A stretch of DNA of 50,357 bases from Victivallaceae bacterium (GCA_021647315.1 JAKIUY010000019.1:1-50357); one strand, 5' to 3'. Positions 1-7,688 are shown, numbered from the stretch's first letter. Notes: generated from the letters alone by a model not told the origin. Numbers and translations: made by a program.

Positions 1-199
1 TGTTTTCAAGAGAGTGTTTCCTTTTTTTAAAGGTGATAGTTTGAAACGTGGGAACCTCTCTTGATTTTAGATCAAAAATCGTAACAAAAAAGGGGGGAGA
101 AGCTTTTTTCTCGTTTTTTTGTTGATTTTAAGTAAGAAAACAGGTCTGTAACCATAGGTAAGGGTTGACAGAACCAATAATAAAAACAGGAAACTTAAA
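1..199. other. Left-edge intergenic region with inverted repeat
   Basis: No gene is supported here. A 9-bp inverted repeat TCAAGAGAG (6-14) / CTCTCTTGA (56-64) brackets a short AT-rich stretch. A weak terminator-like stem follows: GAGAA at 97-101 pairs with TTCTC at 108-112, with a T run at 114-120. A short purine-rich tract (AGGAAA, about 188) lies before the next start codon. Confidence 0.4.
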
Positions 200-478
200 A
201 TGAAATTCAAATTTTTGACAGTAGGAATGGTTGTTGGAGCGATGCTTTTTATTGCTGGCAGTATGGCAGGATGTTCTTCATGCGGCTGGTGTTCTAAAAA
301 AACTGAAGTCAAGAAATGCGGTGCAAACTGCGTCAAACCGTGTTGCGCTAAAAAAGCTACATTAAAGAAATGCGGCGCAAATTGCACGAAACCGTGTTGT
401 GCTAAAAAAGCTGTAGTTAAAAAGTGCGGAGCAAATTGCACAAAACCTTGTTGTGTAAAAGCAGCGGTAAAGCGGTAG
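200..478 (+). CDS. Small cysteine-repeat lipoprotein, C-terminally truncated by a frameshift
   Basis: A 92-residue protein with a lipoprotein-type signal peptide: MKFKF, a hydrophobic stretch at residues 6-23, then AGC with Cys25 as the likely lipidated residue. The mature part is three near-identical units of the form KKCGANCxKPCCxKKA, each with four cysteines. The spacing suggests a metal-binding or disulfide-rich surface protein, but I recognise no family. A fourth unit (EKCGANCTNPCCAKA) lies just downstream in another frame and runs to a TGA at 553-555. The units are separated by a short imperfect duplication of GCGGTA (464-469 and 472-477), and removing 8 nt restores one frame. The allele therefore looks like a recent frameshift of a four-repeat gene. 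The truncated form still has an intact signal and three repeats. An antisense reading frame covers the same DNA but shows no protein-like features. Confidence 0.7.
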   Translation: MKFKFLTVGMVVGAMLFIAGSMAGCSSCGWCSKKTEVKKCGANCVKPCCAKKATLKKCGANCTKPCCAKKAVVKKCGANCTKPCCVKAAVKR

Positions 479-555
479 AGAAATGCGGCGCAAATTGTAC
501 GAACCCATGTTGCGCAAAAGCCACGGCAACCCCCGATGATGTAAATAATAGATGA
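479..555 (+). pseudogene. Out-of-frame fourth Cys-repeat of the upstream lipoprotein
   Basis: In the frame starting at 472 this stretch reads AVEKCGANCTNPCCAKATAT, then PDDVNNR and TGA. It contains the same CGANC..PCC unit as the three in-frame repeats. It has no start or RBS of its own, so it is read as the lost C-terminus of the 200-478 gene. Confidence 0.6.
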
Positions 556-725
556 AATGTTCAGATGGGTTGTCTGAAAAGTCAGAACTAGAGGTAAAAA
601 CTGCCACCGTTTCATCTATAATCGGAAAAAACCAAAAAAAAAACGCTAAAATTTTACGATATTGTTGCATTTTATTAAAAAATTGGCTATACTATACTTA
701 GCGATTAAATTTAAACAAAATTTTG

Positions 726-858
726 CTCGGGTTGGCATGATAAAACTCCTCTTAATCCCTAACTTGTCAATCCGGGCTTTTTTTGAATAATAATTTTTTG
801 TCCGGGCTGGCATGCAAAACTCCTCTTAATCCCTAACTTGTCAGCTCGGACTCTTTTT
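726..858. repeat. Two tandem palindrome-ended repeats, 74 bp apart
   Basis: Two copies of a roughly 50-bp unit (about 726-776 and 801-851) share a long core, CTCTTAATCCCTAACTTGTC. Each is bounded by imperfect inverted ends; TCCGGGCTG / CAGCTCGGA in the second copy pairs over 9 bp with one G:U. A T run follows each on the plus strand, so each could act as a terminator-like hairpin. On the minus strand the core carries AGAGGAG a few bases before ATG, resembling a ribosome-binding site. The right copy supplies the out-of-family C-terminus of the truncated reading frame at 759-950. Confidence 0.6.
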
Positions 859-950
859 TCATTCTTTCTGCTAGATTCACGAATCCATTTGGGATAATTA
901 TTTGCATGCCACTCATCAATATGATAATCAATAAAACCAATCTTCTTCAT
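759..950 (-). pseudogene. Truncated N-terminus of a Gfo/Idh-type oxidoreductase
   Basis: The first ~26 residues (MKKIGFIDYHIDEWHANNYP and on to WIRES) resemble the start of a Gfo/Idh/MocA-family oxidoreductase of the type starting KIGFIDYYLDEWHANNYP; I recall this from family knowledge and have not searched it. Homology then stops, and the frame runs through the tandem palindromic repeats to a stop, giving 63 residues against a usual 350-400. The start overlaps the previous frame's stop by 4 bp (ATGA), the normal arrangement in an intact operon. I read it as a gene deleted after its 5' end, not a functional small protein. Confidence 0.55.
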
Positions 951-1162
951 AACTCAACTCCGTATTCAAGCTTGCTACCAGCTTTATCCCCTAAAAACTC
1001 TACGCTCATATTGCTTGAGTTTATATTTTTTGCCCAGGATCCTTCAAAAGCTATTGACGGACCGGTAGTACGCAGGAACCCCGACACTGCCTCTTCGACA
1101 TCGTATACACCATCATAGTTTGGCGGGCCTGCCCACATATTAGTGAACACATAATCTTTCAT
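947..1162 (-). pseudogene. Internal fragment of a Gfo/Idh-type oxidoreductase
   Basis: A 71-residue frame resembling the substrate-domain part of Gfo/Idh/MocA oxidoreductases: YDVEEAVSGFLRTTG, IAFEGSWAKNI, MSVEFLGDKAGSKLEYG. The NAD-binding Rossmann half and the rest of the C-terminal half are missing. It overlaps the upstream isomerase by 4 bp and the downstream truncated oxidoreductase by 4 bp, so the deletions preserved operon-style junctions. It may be translated but is unlikely to be an active dehydrogenase. Together with the next frame it marks a decaying two-dehydrogenase plus isomerase sugar cluster. Confidence 0.55.
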
Positions 1163-2010
1163 ATTTTATTAAGTTTTTCTCTTAAAAATTTTACTGCAAT
1201 TCCAATGTCATTTACCGGGTCGTCACCAACTTCTCGTTCTATTGTTAAAAAACCTGAATATCCTATTTTTTTCAAAGCAGCAATATATTTATCAAAATCT
1301 ACACCTCCTTGCCCTAAAGGAACTTCATTAAAGAGTTCTCCAATATTCCCGGCTACACCGCCTTCCGCAAACGAGTTATAGACTGCTACAGGATCCGAAT
1401 CCTTTAGTTTTACGCCATCTTTTGCATGAGTATGAACAATGTAATCCTTCAAGGTATAAACCGCTTCAACGGGGTCATCACCTGTTACCATTACCAAATT
1501 AGCCGGATCAAGATTAACCCCCAGGCCTTTAGTATCCGCATTGACAAGAAAAGATTTAAGATGCGTGGCAATTTCAGGCCCCGTTTCAATGGCAAAAGTT
1601 ACTCCCCTGCCAAATGCGTACTTCCCGATTTCGCGACAGGCATTTAGCAATGTAACATATTCATTAGAATATGTGTTTGCGGGAATTACACCAATATGTG
1701 TTGTGACAATATTCGTTCCCAGATCAACAGCTAAATCAACAATATCATTAGATTTTTTTATTTTTCCGGGATTTTCATTTTCTCTGAGGAACCCATGTCC
1801 ACCCAAGTCTCCGCAAAGTGCAGAAATTTCTAATTCAAGCGAAGAGCAGTAATCCTTTAGTTTAACACGTGCAGTTGCATCTAAGTTCTCAGGACATATT
1901 TCACCATTAACAGCATAAACCTGAACTCCGTCGGCTCCGAGTTCTTTAGCTTTCGCAATTCCCTCACGAGCTCCCAATCTCAGTGCATCACTAATTATTC
2001 CTATCTTCAT
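1159..2010 (-). CDS. Sugar phosphate isomerase/epimerase, xylose-isomerase-like TIM barrel
   Basis: A 283-residue AP-endonuclease-2 / xylose-isomerase-like TIM barrel, a full-length member of its family. Expected metal-site and strand-end positions are visible: FAIETGPE, GVNLDPANL, VHTHAKDG and a final LTIERE carrying the last glutamate. Members isomerise or epimerise sugars and inositol derivatives, often beside Gfo/Idh dehydrogenases, and the remnants of two such dehydrogenases follow directly downstream in the same orientation. I chose the ATG giving MKIGIISDAL. A TTG four codons upstream is in frame, but an AAGGA lies directly against it, leaving no SD spacing. The substrate cannot be told from sequence. 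With its partners broken, this gene may be in early decay although its own frame is intact. Confidence 0.8.
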   Translation of the reverse strand: MKIGIISDALRLGAREGIAKAKELGADGVQVYAVNGEICPENLDATARVKLKDYCSSLELEISALCGDLGGHGFLRENENPGKIKKSNDIVDLAVDLGTNIVTTHIGVIPANTYSNEYVTLLNACREIGKYAFGRGVTFAIETGPEIATHLKSFLVNADTKGLGVNLDPANLVMVTGDDPVEAVYTLKDYIVHTHAKDGVKLKDSDPVAVYNSFAEGGVAGNIGELFNEVPLGQGGVDFDKYIAALKKIGYSGFLTIEREVGDDPVNDIGIAVKFLREKLNKI

Positions 2011-2180
2011 AGCAATTATCAATCCTTGTATTATATAAAATCAAAAGAATTACTCTTATATTATAATCTATCAAGAACATAAAAAAAGGAGCACATTAAC
2101 TTTTCCCCAACAATTATTTTAGCCTTAACACTTAAATATCTGATGAGCATTGTTTTTGGTAGAATATTTTGTTTTTCACT

Positions 2181-2248
2181 CCGCTTCTGTAGTGACGAAA
2201 TCGCGAAGTTTGAAGCGGTAACCTGCCTTCAGGTGCCACCTGATTAGG
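2181..2248 (+). repeat. Dispersed repeat R1, copy A
   Basis: CCGCTTC ... GAAGCGG inverted ends (2181-2218) around TGTAGTGACGAAATCGCGAAG, followed by a CCTGCCTTCAGGTG palindrome and CACCTGATTAGG. It matches copies B and C over about 68 bp and copies D and E over the first 38 bp. It lies between the TIM-barrel gene and the ABC-F gene. The rest of 2011-2364 is AT-rich with no gene seen. Confidence 0.8.
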
Positions 2249-2364
2249 TTTGCTGCAGCTAAATTTTCCCTCTTTTTTTATATTTAAGATTGCAGCTTGA
2301 ATTTTGAGCCGTAAATTAAAGAGTTTCTAAATCTACACAAAAATAAGTTACCCCAGTTTTTATT

Positions 2365-4239
2365 ATGAGTAAAGTTTTATTTTCAGCAGAAAATTTGCAG
2401 TTGTCTTTCGGGCAGCAATGTTTGTTTAATGATACCGGACTTGCCGTCCATGATGGGGAACGGATAGGCCTGGTCGGATGCAATGGCTCCGGCAAATCTA
2501 CTTTACTGAAAATCATTGCCGGACTGGAGCTCCCGGGTGACGGCAAGCTTGTCTATCGCAAAAATTTGCGCATCGCATTTCTACAACAGGATTTTTCTCT
2601 GGATGAATCAAGAACTATCTATGAAAACGTTCATGACGGCATCAGGTTTTTTACCGATTTACTGGAAAAATATGAGACTCTACCCCATAATTCAACGGAG
2701 GCAGAAGAGATTGAGCAGCAGATAAATGAACATAACGCCTGGAATCCGGTGAATAAACTTAAAACCGTGATTACCCGGCTTAATCTGCCCGATCCCGAGC
2801 GGGACTGTGCCAGTTTATCGGGAGGAGAAAAACGCCGCGTCGCTCTGGCCAGAGCGGTAGTAGCGGAACCGGATCTGCTACTGCTTGATGAACCGACTAA
2901 CCATCTGGATACAGAAACAATCATCTGGATTGAGGATTTCCTGGCTTCATACCGCGGTGCAACCATTTTCATAACCCATGACCGTTACTTTTTGGATCGG
3001 ATCGTAACGAGAATTGTTGAGCTGTCAAACGGTAAGCTCTATTCTTATAAAGGCTCTTATGCCGATTTTATGGTAGAAAAAGCTGAACGTGAAAATGCGG
3101 AAGAGCTCCATGACCTGAAACGGCGTAGATTTCTGCGTTCTGAAATAGAGTGGGTCAGACGTTCCCCCAAAGCTCGAGTAAAACGTAATATGGGCAGAAT
3201 CCGTCGCTATTATGAAGTAGAGTCGCAATCCGGTCCGGAACGGATCAATGATATTGACCTGGTGATCCCGCCAGCGACCCGGCTGGGCAATAAAACGGTT
3301 AACATTGAAAATGCCACCATTAAATTTGCTGATAATGTCCTGTTTGAAAATTTCAGTTTTGAATTTATGCCGGGCTGCAAGATTGGGATTGTCGGGAAAA
3401 ACGGTACCGGGAAAAGTTCATTGCTCAAATTGATAACCGGGGAACTAATCCCGAATTCGGGTCGGGTCGAAACTGCGCCGACAGTTGAATTTAACTATAT
3501 TGATCAGAGCCGGCTTAAACTTGATGCTGAAAAAACTGTTGCTGATGAGATCGGAGAAGGCAGTGATTTTGTTCAAATCGGGAATGATAAAATAACTATC
3601 TGGTCATATCTCAAACGCTTTCTGTTTGAAGATGATCGGATCAAAACCCAGATTAAATATCTTTCCGGTGGCGAAAAAGCACGGTTGATTATCGCAAAAA
3701 TCTTGAAAAAAGGGGGCAACTTCCTGATTCTGGACGAACCGACCAATGACCTTGATCTGTCAACTTTGCGGTTGCTTGAAGAGGCCTTGGTAGACTATAA
3801 GGGCTGCGTGCTGGTCGTCAGTCATGACCGCTATTTTCTCAATCGGATATGTCAGCAGATGATTGCTTTTGAAGGCGACGGAAAGATTGTTTGTAATCTC
3901 GGTGATTACGATTCATATCTGGAAAAATACCGGATCCGGCAGCAATTATCCCAGCCGGTGCCGGTGGGAAAAAAAGCCACAGAGCAACCAAAGTCAGTCC
4001 CGCTGCCTAAAAAAGTTAAACTTTCTTATAAGGAACAGCGGGAATTTGATGGTATGGAAGAACGGATCATGACCGCCGAAACCGAAGTCGAACAGCTCGA
4101 AGCAATATTTTCCGCCCCTGATTTCTTTGAAAGCCACGGTGACCAATCAGAAAAACTGCATACGGAATTAAGTAAAATAAAAGCCGAATTAGAAAGACTC
4201 TACGCCCGCTGGGAAAAATTAGAAGGGCTCGCAGGTTGA
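2365..4239 (+). CDS. uup: ABC-F family ATPase, Uup-like
   Basis: A 624-residue soluble protein with two ABC ATPase domains and no membrane segment, as in the ABC-F class that acts on ribosomes. Domain 1 has Walker A GCNGSGKST, signature LSGGEKRR and Walker B LLLLDEPTNHLD. Domain 2 has GKNGTGKSS, LSGGEKAR and FLILDEPTNDLD. Both have the ABC-F hallmark SHDRYF/THDRYF switch. A charged coiled-coil C-terminus (about residues 555-624) is what distinguishes Uup from EttA and YheS. The gene is monocistronic, with no strong RBS before the ATG. Related ABC-F proteins rescue stalled ribosomes or suppress transposon excision in E. coli; the exact role here is inferred from domain layout only. Confidence 0.88.
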   Translation: MSKVLFSAENLQLSFGQQCLFNDTGLAVHDGERIGLVGCNGSGKSTLLKIIAGLELPGDGKLVYRKNLRIAFLQQDFSLDESRTIYENVHDGIRFFTDLLEKYETLPHNSTEAEEIEQQINEHNAWNPVNKLKTVITRLNLPDPERDCASLSGGEKRRVALARAVVAEPDLLLLDEPTNHLDTETIIWIEDFLASYRGATIFITHDRYFLDRIVTRIVELSNGKLYSYKGSYADFMVEKAERENAEELHDLKRRRFLRSEIEWVRRSPKARVKRNMGRIRRYYEVESQSGPERINDIDLVIPPATRLGNKTVNIENATIKFADNVLFENFSFEFMPGCKIGIVGKNGTGKSSLLKLITGELIPNSGRVETAPTVEFNYIDQSRLKLDAEKTVADEIGEGSDFVQIGNDKITIWSYLKRFLFEDDRIKTQIKYLSGGEKARLIIAKILKKGGNFLILDEPTNDLDLSTLRLLEEALVDYKGCVLVVSHDRYFLNRICQQMIAFEGDGKIVCNLGDYDSYLEKYRIRQQLSQPVPVGKKATEQPKSVPLPKKVKLSYKEQREFDGMEERIMTAETEVEQLEAIFSAPDFFESHGDQSEKLHTELSKIKAELERLYARWEKLEGLAG

Positions 4240-4306
4240 CAGACAAATTTTAACAGAATCATTTGTGGCAGACCTGAACTGTTTGATAAAATACTGTATT
4301 TTTTAG

Positions 4307-4430
4307 AATATTTTTCACCACAGAGAAAAACGACAAGGGAATGCTTATCTTTTTTTGTTTATGCAAAAAAACTAAGCATTGGTCTTCTGTAAAAAACTCT
4401 GTGTTCTCTGTGTCCTCTGTGGTAAATATT
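4307..4430. repeat. Nested inverted repeat of the 'CCACAGAG' type
   Basis: Outer arms AATATTTTTCACCACAGAG (4307-4325) and CTCTGTGGTAAATATT (4415-4430) face each other. Inside, AATGCTTA (4340-4347) and TAAGCATT (4373-4380) form a second stem. The element lies between the ABC-F gene and the antitoxin region. Elements built on CCACAGAG words are common between genes in environmental bacteria. No coding signal is seen in it. Confidence 0.6.
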
Positions 4431-4436
4431 TTTTAG

Positions 4437-4574
4437 TTAGACACCGTAGGTAATATCCAGATCCAGGTTATATGCTGCACTGTTGACCTTTTTACCCGGA
4501 ATAACCTCGGCATAATAAGTCCCCGCAGCAACCGTTTCTGAAATCAGCTCATCAGCGGTGCCTTTCAGTTTTGC
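4437..4574 (-). pseudogene. C-terminal remnant of a PPC-domain secreted protein
   Basis: A 45-codon open stretch without a start reads TADELISETVAAGTYYAEVI, then PGKKVNSAAYNLDLDITYGV and a stop. The pattern (VAAGTYYAEV ... AYNLDL) fits the last beta-strands of the bacterial pre-peptidase C-terminal (PPC) domain of secreted hydrolases. It is out of frame with and slightly overlaps the antitoxin gene, occupying the place where a toxin gene would be expected. I read it as the tail of a deleted larger gene. Confidence 0.45.
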
Positions 4575-4698
4575 CTAAAACACTATCCTCAATGAGTTCA
4601 ACGATAAAACGATTCATGCTTTTCCCCTTTTTTACAGCATGCTTACGAACCATTTGTTCAGCTTCTGCGTTTAATCCTCTTAATGTAATACCTGCCAT
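4552..4698 (-). CDS. Ribbon-helix-helix antitoxin-like protein (FitA/VapB type), no toxin partner
   Basis: A 48-residue protein beginning MAGITLRGLNAEAEQMVRKH, followed by AVKKGKSMNRFIVELIEDSV. This is the short beta-strand plus two-helix pattern of RHH DNA-binding antitoxins, with the typical G-K-S-x-N-R-F turn between helices. It is preceded by a consensus AAGGAGG five bases before the ATG and, upstream, by a 24-bp palindrome overlapping a promoter, the arrangement of an autorepressed antitoxin. Downstream, where a PIN-domain toxin would normally start, there is only a PPC-domain remnant in another frame. The last residues (LGKTERHR) could come from the junction with that remnant. The family call rests on pattern recognition in a very short protein. 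Confidence 0.65.
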   Translation of the reverse strand: MAGITLRGLNAEAEQMVRKHAVKKGKSMNRFIVELIEDSVLGKTERHR

Positions 4699-4720
4699 AA
4701 TGACCTCCTTGCTATCATTT

Positions 4721-4744
4721 AGATACTATAATATGATAGTATCT
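4721..4744. promoter_or_regulatory. 24-bp palindromic operator of the antitoxin gene
   Basis: AGATACTAT (4721-4729), six bases, ATAGTATCT (4736-4744): a perfect 9-bp inverted repeat. It covers the likely -10 (TATCAT, minus strand, 4733-4738), which sits 17 bp from a TTGCAT -35-like hexamer (4756-4761). RHH antitoxins bind such repeats to repress their own operon; that role is inferred. Confidence 0.65.
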
Positions 4745-4861
4745 AAAGATAAAATATGCAAGCATTCCTAAAATAAAGCTTAAAAATAAACAAAGCTATC
4801 CTGCCTTAAAAAAATCATTCTGCTGTTAATCATTCTGCAAAAATTACCCTTTGTTGTAGTT

Positions 4862-5929
4862 TTACTTAAATGGAAGTTCTGGCTGGAATGGTGCTGTACT
4901 GTCTGATGCATCTTCGGCGAAATTAGAGACCGTTACCCCGATCAACCGCACCTTGCACTGCCCTGCTTCAGTTTTTTTTAGTAATTCTTTACTGACTTCG
5001 AATATTATTGTTTGGCAATCAACGGGTTTAGACAGCGTCTTAGCGCGAGTGACGGTAACAAAATCGGCATATTTCAACTTTAGGGTTATGGTGTTTCCCT
5101 TTAAGTTTGCCTGACGCAACAGTGCTTCGACCCGTTCGGATAAACCAGCGATAATTTCAGTTATTCTGTCAAGGTCGTTAATATCATGCTGAAGTGTTGT
5201 TTCGCGGCCCAATGATTTGCGTTGGCGATTAGGTTCTACACGGCGTTTGTCAATGCCGCGGACAATATTATAAAAGTATCTGCCGGCTTTGCCGAATGTT
5301 GAACTCATGGTCGCTAAATCCAACTGTTTGAGCTCTGCTCCATTGGTAATCCCCATTGCCCGCATTTTTTTTGCCGTAACCTTGCCGATACCGAAAAACT
5401 TTTCAATCGGCAGCGTGGCGATAAATGCTTCGGCATGTTCCGGAATAATAACCGTCAGTCCATTCGGTTTATTGATATCAGAAGCCACTTTTGCCAGAAA
5501 TTTATTATAAGAGACTCCGGCTGAGGCGGTCAGGCCGGTTTCTGCATTGATTGCCGCGAGAATTTCCTGGGCAATAATGGTGGCAGATGCAATGTTTTTC
5601 CTGTTTTCGGTTACATCCAGATAGGCTTCGTCAAGCGAGAGCGGTTCAACCAAATCGGTATAGAGAAAAAATATAGTTCTTATCTGGGCAGAAGCCATAC
5701 GGTAAGCCGCCATGCGGGGACGAACAAAAATAGCCTGCGGACAGAGCCGTTTGGCTTGTGATGACGGCATGGCGGAGTGAATACCATATTTTCTCGCTTC
5801 GTAGGAACAGGTAGCGACAACGCCCCGACTTTGCGGGTCACCGCCGACTATAATCGGTTTACCACGCAGTTGCGGGTTATCACGTTGTTCAATGGAAGCA
5901 TAAAACGCATCCATATCAATATGAATCAT
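4862..5929 (-). CDS. dinB: DNA polymerase IV (Y family)
   Basis: A 355-residue Y-family translesion polymerase. The N-terminal MIHIDMDAFYASIEQRDNP holds the first catalytic aspartates. The palm motif SLDEAYLDVT supplies the second acidic pair. A helix-hairpin-helix thumb follows (IEKFFGIGKVTAKKMRAMGI), then a little-finger domain with SLGRETTLQHDI. The length is normal for DinB if translation starts at the ATG before IHIDMD. A longer in-frame extension to a GTG at 6034 would add 35 residues with no family counterpart. No beta-clamp motif was identified with certainty, although the C-terminal end PFQPELPFK contains a QPELPF stretch resembling one. It stands alone; no SOS box was identified. 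Confidence 0.9.
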   Translation of the reverse strand: MIHIDMDAFYASIEQRDNPQLRGKPIIVGGDPQSRGVVATCSYEARKYGIHSAMPSSQAKRLCPQAIFVRPRMAAYRMASAQIRTIFFLYTDLVEPLSLDEAYLDVTENRKNIASATIIAQEILAAINAETGLTASAGVSYNKFLAKVASDINKPNGLTVIIPEHAEAFIATLPIEKFFGIGKVTAKKMRAMGITNGAELKQLDLATMSSTFGKAGRYFYNIVRGIDKRRVEPNRQRKSLGRETTLQHDINDLDRITEIIAGLSERVEALLRQANLKGNTITLKLKYADFVTVTRAKTLSKPVDCQTIIFEVSKELLKKTEAGQCKVRLIGVTVSNFAEDASDSTAPFQPELPFK

Positions 5930-6088
5930 CTTTCGCTGTTTGATGCTAAATTCTCCGGTAAATTCAGAAATCCTTACCCCAGTGTAAAGTTTGAGCTCAA
6001 CTAAAATGTTATCAGAGGAAACTGTTAATGACACCTTTATTCGCCCAGCACCTAAATAGGTTAACTCTGATAATAAATTTAGGTGCGG

Positions 6089-6111
6089 GCTCCCACCTTA
6101 AATGTGGGAGC
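6089..6111. repeat. Short perfect hairpin GCTCCCAC/GTGGGAGC
   Basis: An 8-bp perfect inverted repeat with a 7-base loop (CTTAAAT), between dinB and the larger inverted-repeat element. It is not followed by a T run, so it is not called a terminator. Confidence 0.5.
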
Positions 6112-6267
6112 GAGGTGACTTCGTTGCACTTCAGCCTTTGCTCTGCGAGCAATTATCGCGTCGCGAATGGTTTTGGTGTCATCTCTATTTCCTACAGATC
6201 AAGATTTCTGAAATTTATTTTTTGCAACTTGATAACATAACCTTGGTTTACGAATTTCGCAACAGTC

Positions 6268-6613
6268 AGACGGTACTCGAAAAGCCTTTATTTTCCGCAT
6301 CGCGGAAATTATACCCATTATGGGTAGTTTTTAATTCATTTATTTGGCTATTTATGCTCAAATGAGAGAAAAAAAAGTTAAAATTTCAACCTAAACAAGT
6401 ATAAAGTTTTTTTCCGCCACTCCGTTTGTATTAATTTCAAAGAAAATTATTTGAATAAAAGTTGTAATGATTTGTCTCTGTCACTTGATTTTATGGTAAA
6501 TTTGTTTTATTGTTTAAACTGTAAATTTTTTTCTTTGAAATTAACAGATACGGAGCGGAGAAAAGAGTTTAATTTCCGCAATGCGGAAAATAAAGACTGT
6601 TCGAGTACCGTCT
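6268..6613. mobile_element. 346-bp inverted-repeat element, MITE-like, non-coding
   Basis: The ends are 44-bp inverted repeats (6268-6311 and 6570-6613) agreeing at 41 of 44 positions, beginning AGACGGTACTCGAA and including TTTATTTTCCGCAT. A second pair inside (CTCCGTTTGTATTAATTTCAA, about 6421-6440, against its complement near 6535-6555) extends the palindrome. The centre is AT-rich with no convincing gene. The structure resembles a miniature inverted-repeat element, but no target-site duplication was identified. It ends about 38 bp before the glycosyltransferase start. Confidence 0.5.
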
Positions 6614-6650
6614 AACTACCGAGGCGATTACCTCATTGATAAAGCAATAT

Positions 6651-7688
6651 ATGAAACTGTCGATATATACCAGATATGATACATTGGGCGCGTCGAGTCG
6701 CTACCGCTATTTTATGTATCTTGACGCATTGCGGGCGGCAGGCTGGAAGACTAAAATATATCCATTTTTCAATAACCGTTACCTGAAAACACTCTATGGC
6801 AAAGGTGAAAAATCCCGATTGAGCTTTATGCTTGCCACTGTGAAACGATTACTGAAAATGCTTTTTGCCGGCAAGCAACTGATTATTGAATATGAGCTAC
6901 TGCCGTTTATACCTTATAAAGTTGAACGCTTATTATTAAAAAACAGAAAGTATATTCTCAATTTTGATGATGATGTCTGGGAGAAATACCGTTCAAAACC
7001 CATGTTGGCGGATAAATTTGACCTGCTCGCGACCAACGCCGCCGGGATTATTGTAGCTAACAATATGCTGTGGGAAATATGTCTGAAACTTAATAAAAAT
7101 GTGCTGAAAATTCCGACTGTCGTGGATATAGATTTGTATTGTTGTGACAAACCGAAGTTTGACCGGTTTACGGTTGTCTGGATTGGTACACCGGTAACCT
7201 ACTGTTTTCTTGAACAGCATGCCGAGCAACTGCAGGCAATGGCGGCAGAGGTTGATTTTGAATTGCTGGTGATTGCAGCCAGCAGTTTGGAACCCCGGGC
7301 AGTTTCTGGGGTCAATATGCGTTTTGTTGACTGGTCGCAGGAAACAGAAACAGAGTTGCTGATGAGAAGTCATGTCGGCATCATGCCGTTAGTCAATGAT
7401 ACGTTTGCCCGTGGTAAATCGGCGTTTAAACTAATTCAGTATCTGGCGGCCGGGATTCCGGTTATTGCCAGTCCGGTGGGTGAAAATTGTACCGTGGTTA
7501 ATGACGAATTCAATGGTTTTCTGGCCAACAGTCAGGAAGAATGGGTTGCCGCACTGGAACAACTTGCCACTGACAAAAAGTTATATAACAAGTTTGCCAA
7601 AGCGGCTAAAAAATCTGCCAAGCAATTTTCGATTCAGAAATACAGTCCATTTATGATTAAGTTTCTTAAGGAAGCGTTTGACTCATGA
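6651..7688 (+). CDS. GT4-like glycosyltransferase
   Basis: A 345-residue GT-B-fold glycosyltransferase. The N-terminal half begins SIYTRYDTLGASSRYRY. The C-terminal half carries the GT4 donor-site region ARGKSAFKLIQYLAAGIPVI followed by ASPVGEN, where a retaining GT4 enzyme binds the nucleotide sugar. There are no membrane segments or signal, so it acts in the cytoplasm, probably on an envelope glycan or glycolipid. I use the ATG before KLSIYTRY; a TTG five codons upstream is also in frame and neither has a strong SD. It is a single gene between an inverted-repeat element and proC. The sugar and acceptor cannot be told. Confidence 0.75.
   Translation: MKLSIYTRYDTLGASSRYRYFMYLDALRAAGWKTKIYPFFNNRYLKTLYGKGEKSRLSFMLATVKRLLKMLFAGKQLIIEYELLPFIPYKVERLLLKNRKYILNFDDDVWEKYRSKPMLADKFDLLATNAAGIIVANNMLWEICLKLNKNVLKIPTVVDIDLYCCDKPKFDRFTVVWIGTPVTYCFLEQHAEQLQAMAAEVDFELLVIAASSLEPRAVSGVNMRFVDWSQETETELLMRSHVGIMPLVNDTFARGKSAFKLIQYLAAGIPVIASPVGENCTVVNDEFNGFLANSQEEWVAALEQLATDKKLYNKFAKAAKKSAKQFSIQKYSPFMIKFLKEAFDS

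Noticed and set aside
67..615. 182-residue open frame antisense to the cysteine-repeat lipoprotein
   Set aside because: It exists because the repeats are free of stops on the other strand. The sense frame has a signal peptide, lipobox and conserved repeat, while the antisense product is just a reading of the repeat.
726..858. Possible CRISPR mini-array
   Set aside because: Only two units, with palindromic ends and a spacer of mostly A/T, and no cas genes anywhere in the window.
5930..6034. 35-residue N-terminal extension of DNA polymerase IV from a GTG
   Set aside because: DinB proteins begin right before IHIDMD; the extension has no counterpart in the family.
6028..6365. Open frames of 70-87 residues in the dinB-glycosyltransferase gap
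   Set aside because: They run through a hairpin and the arm of the inverted-repeat element and show no protein-like features.
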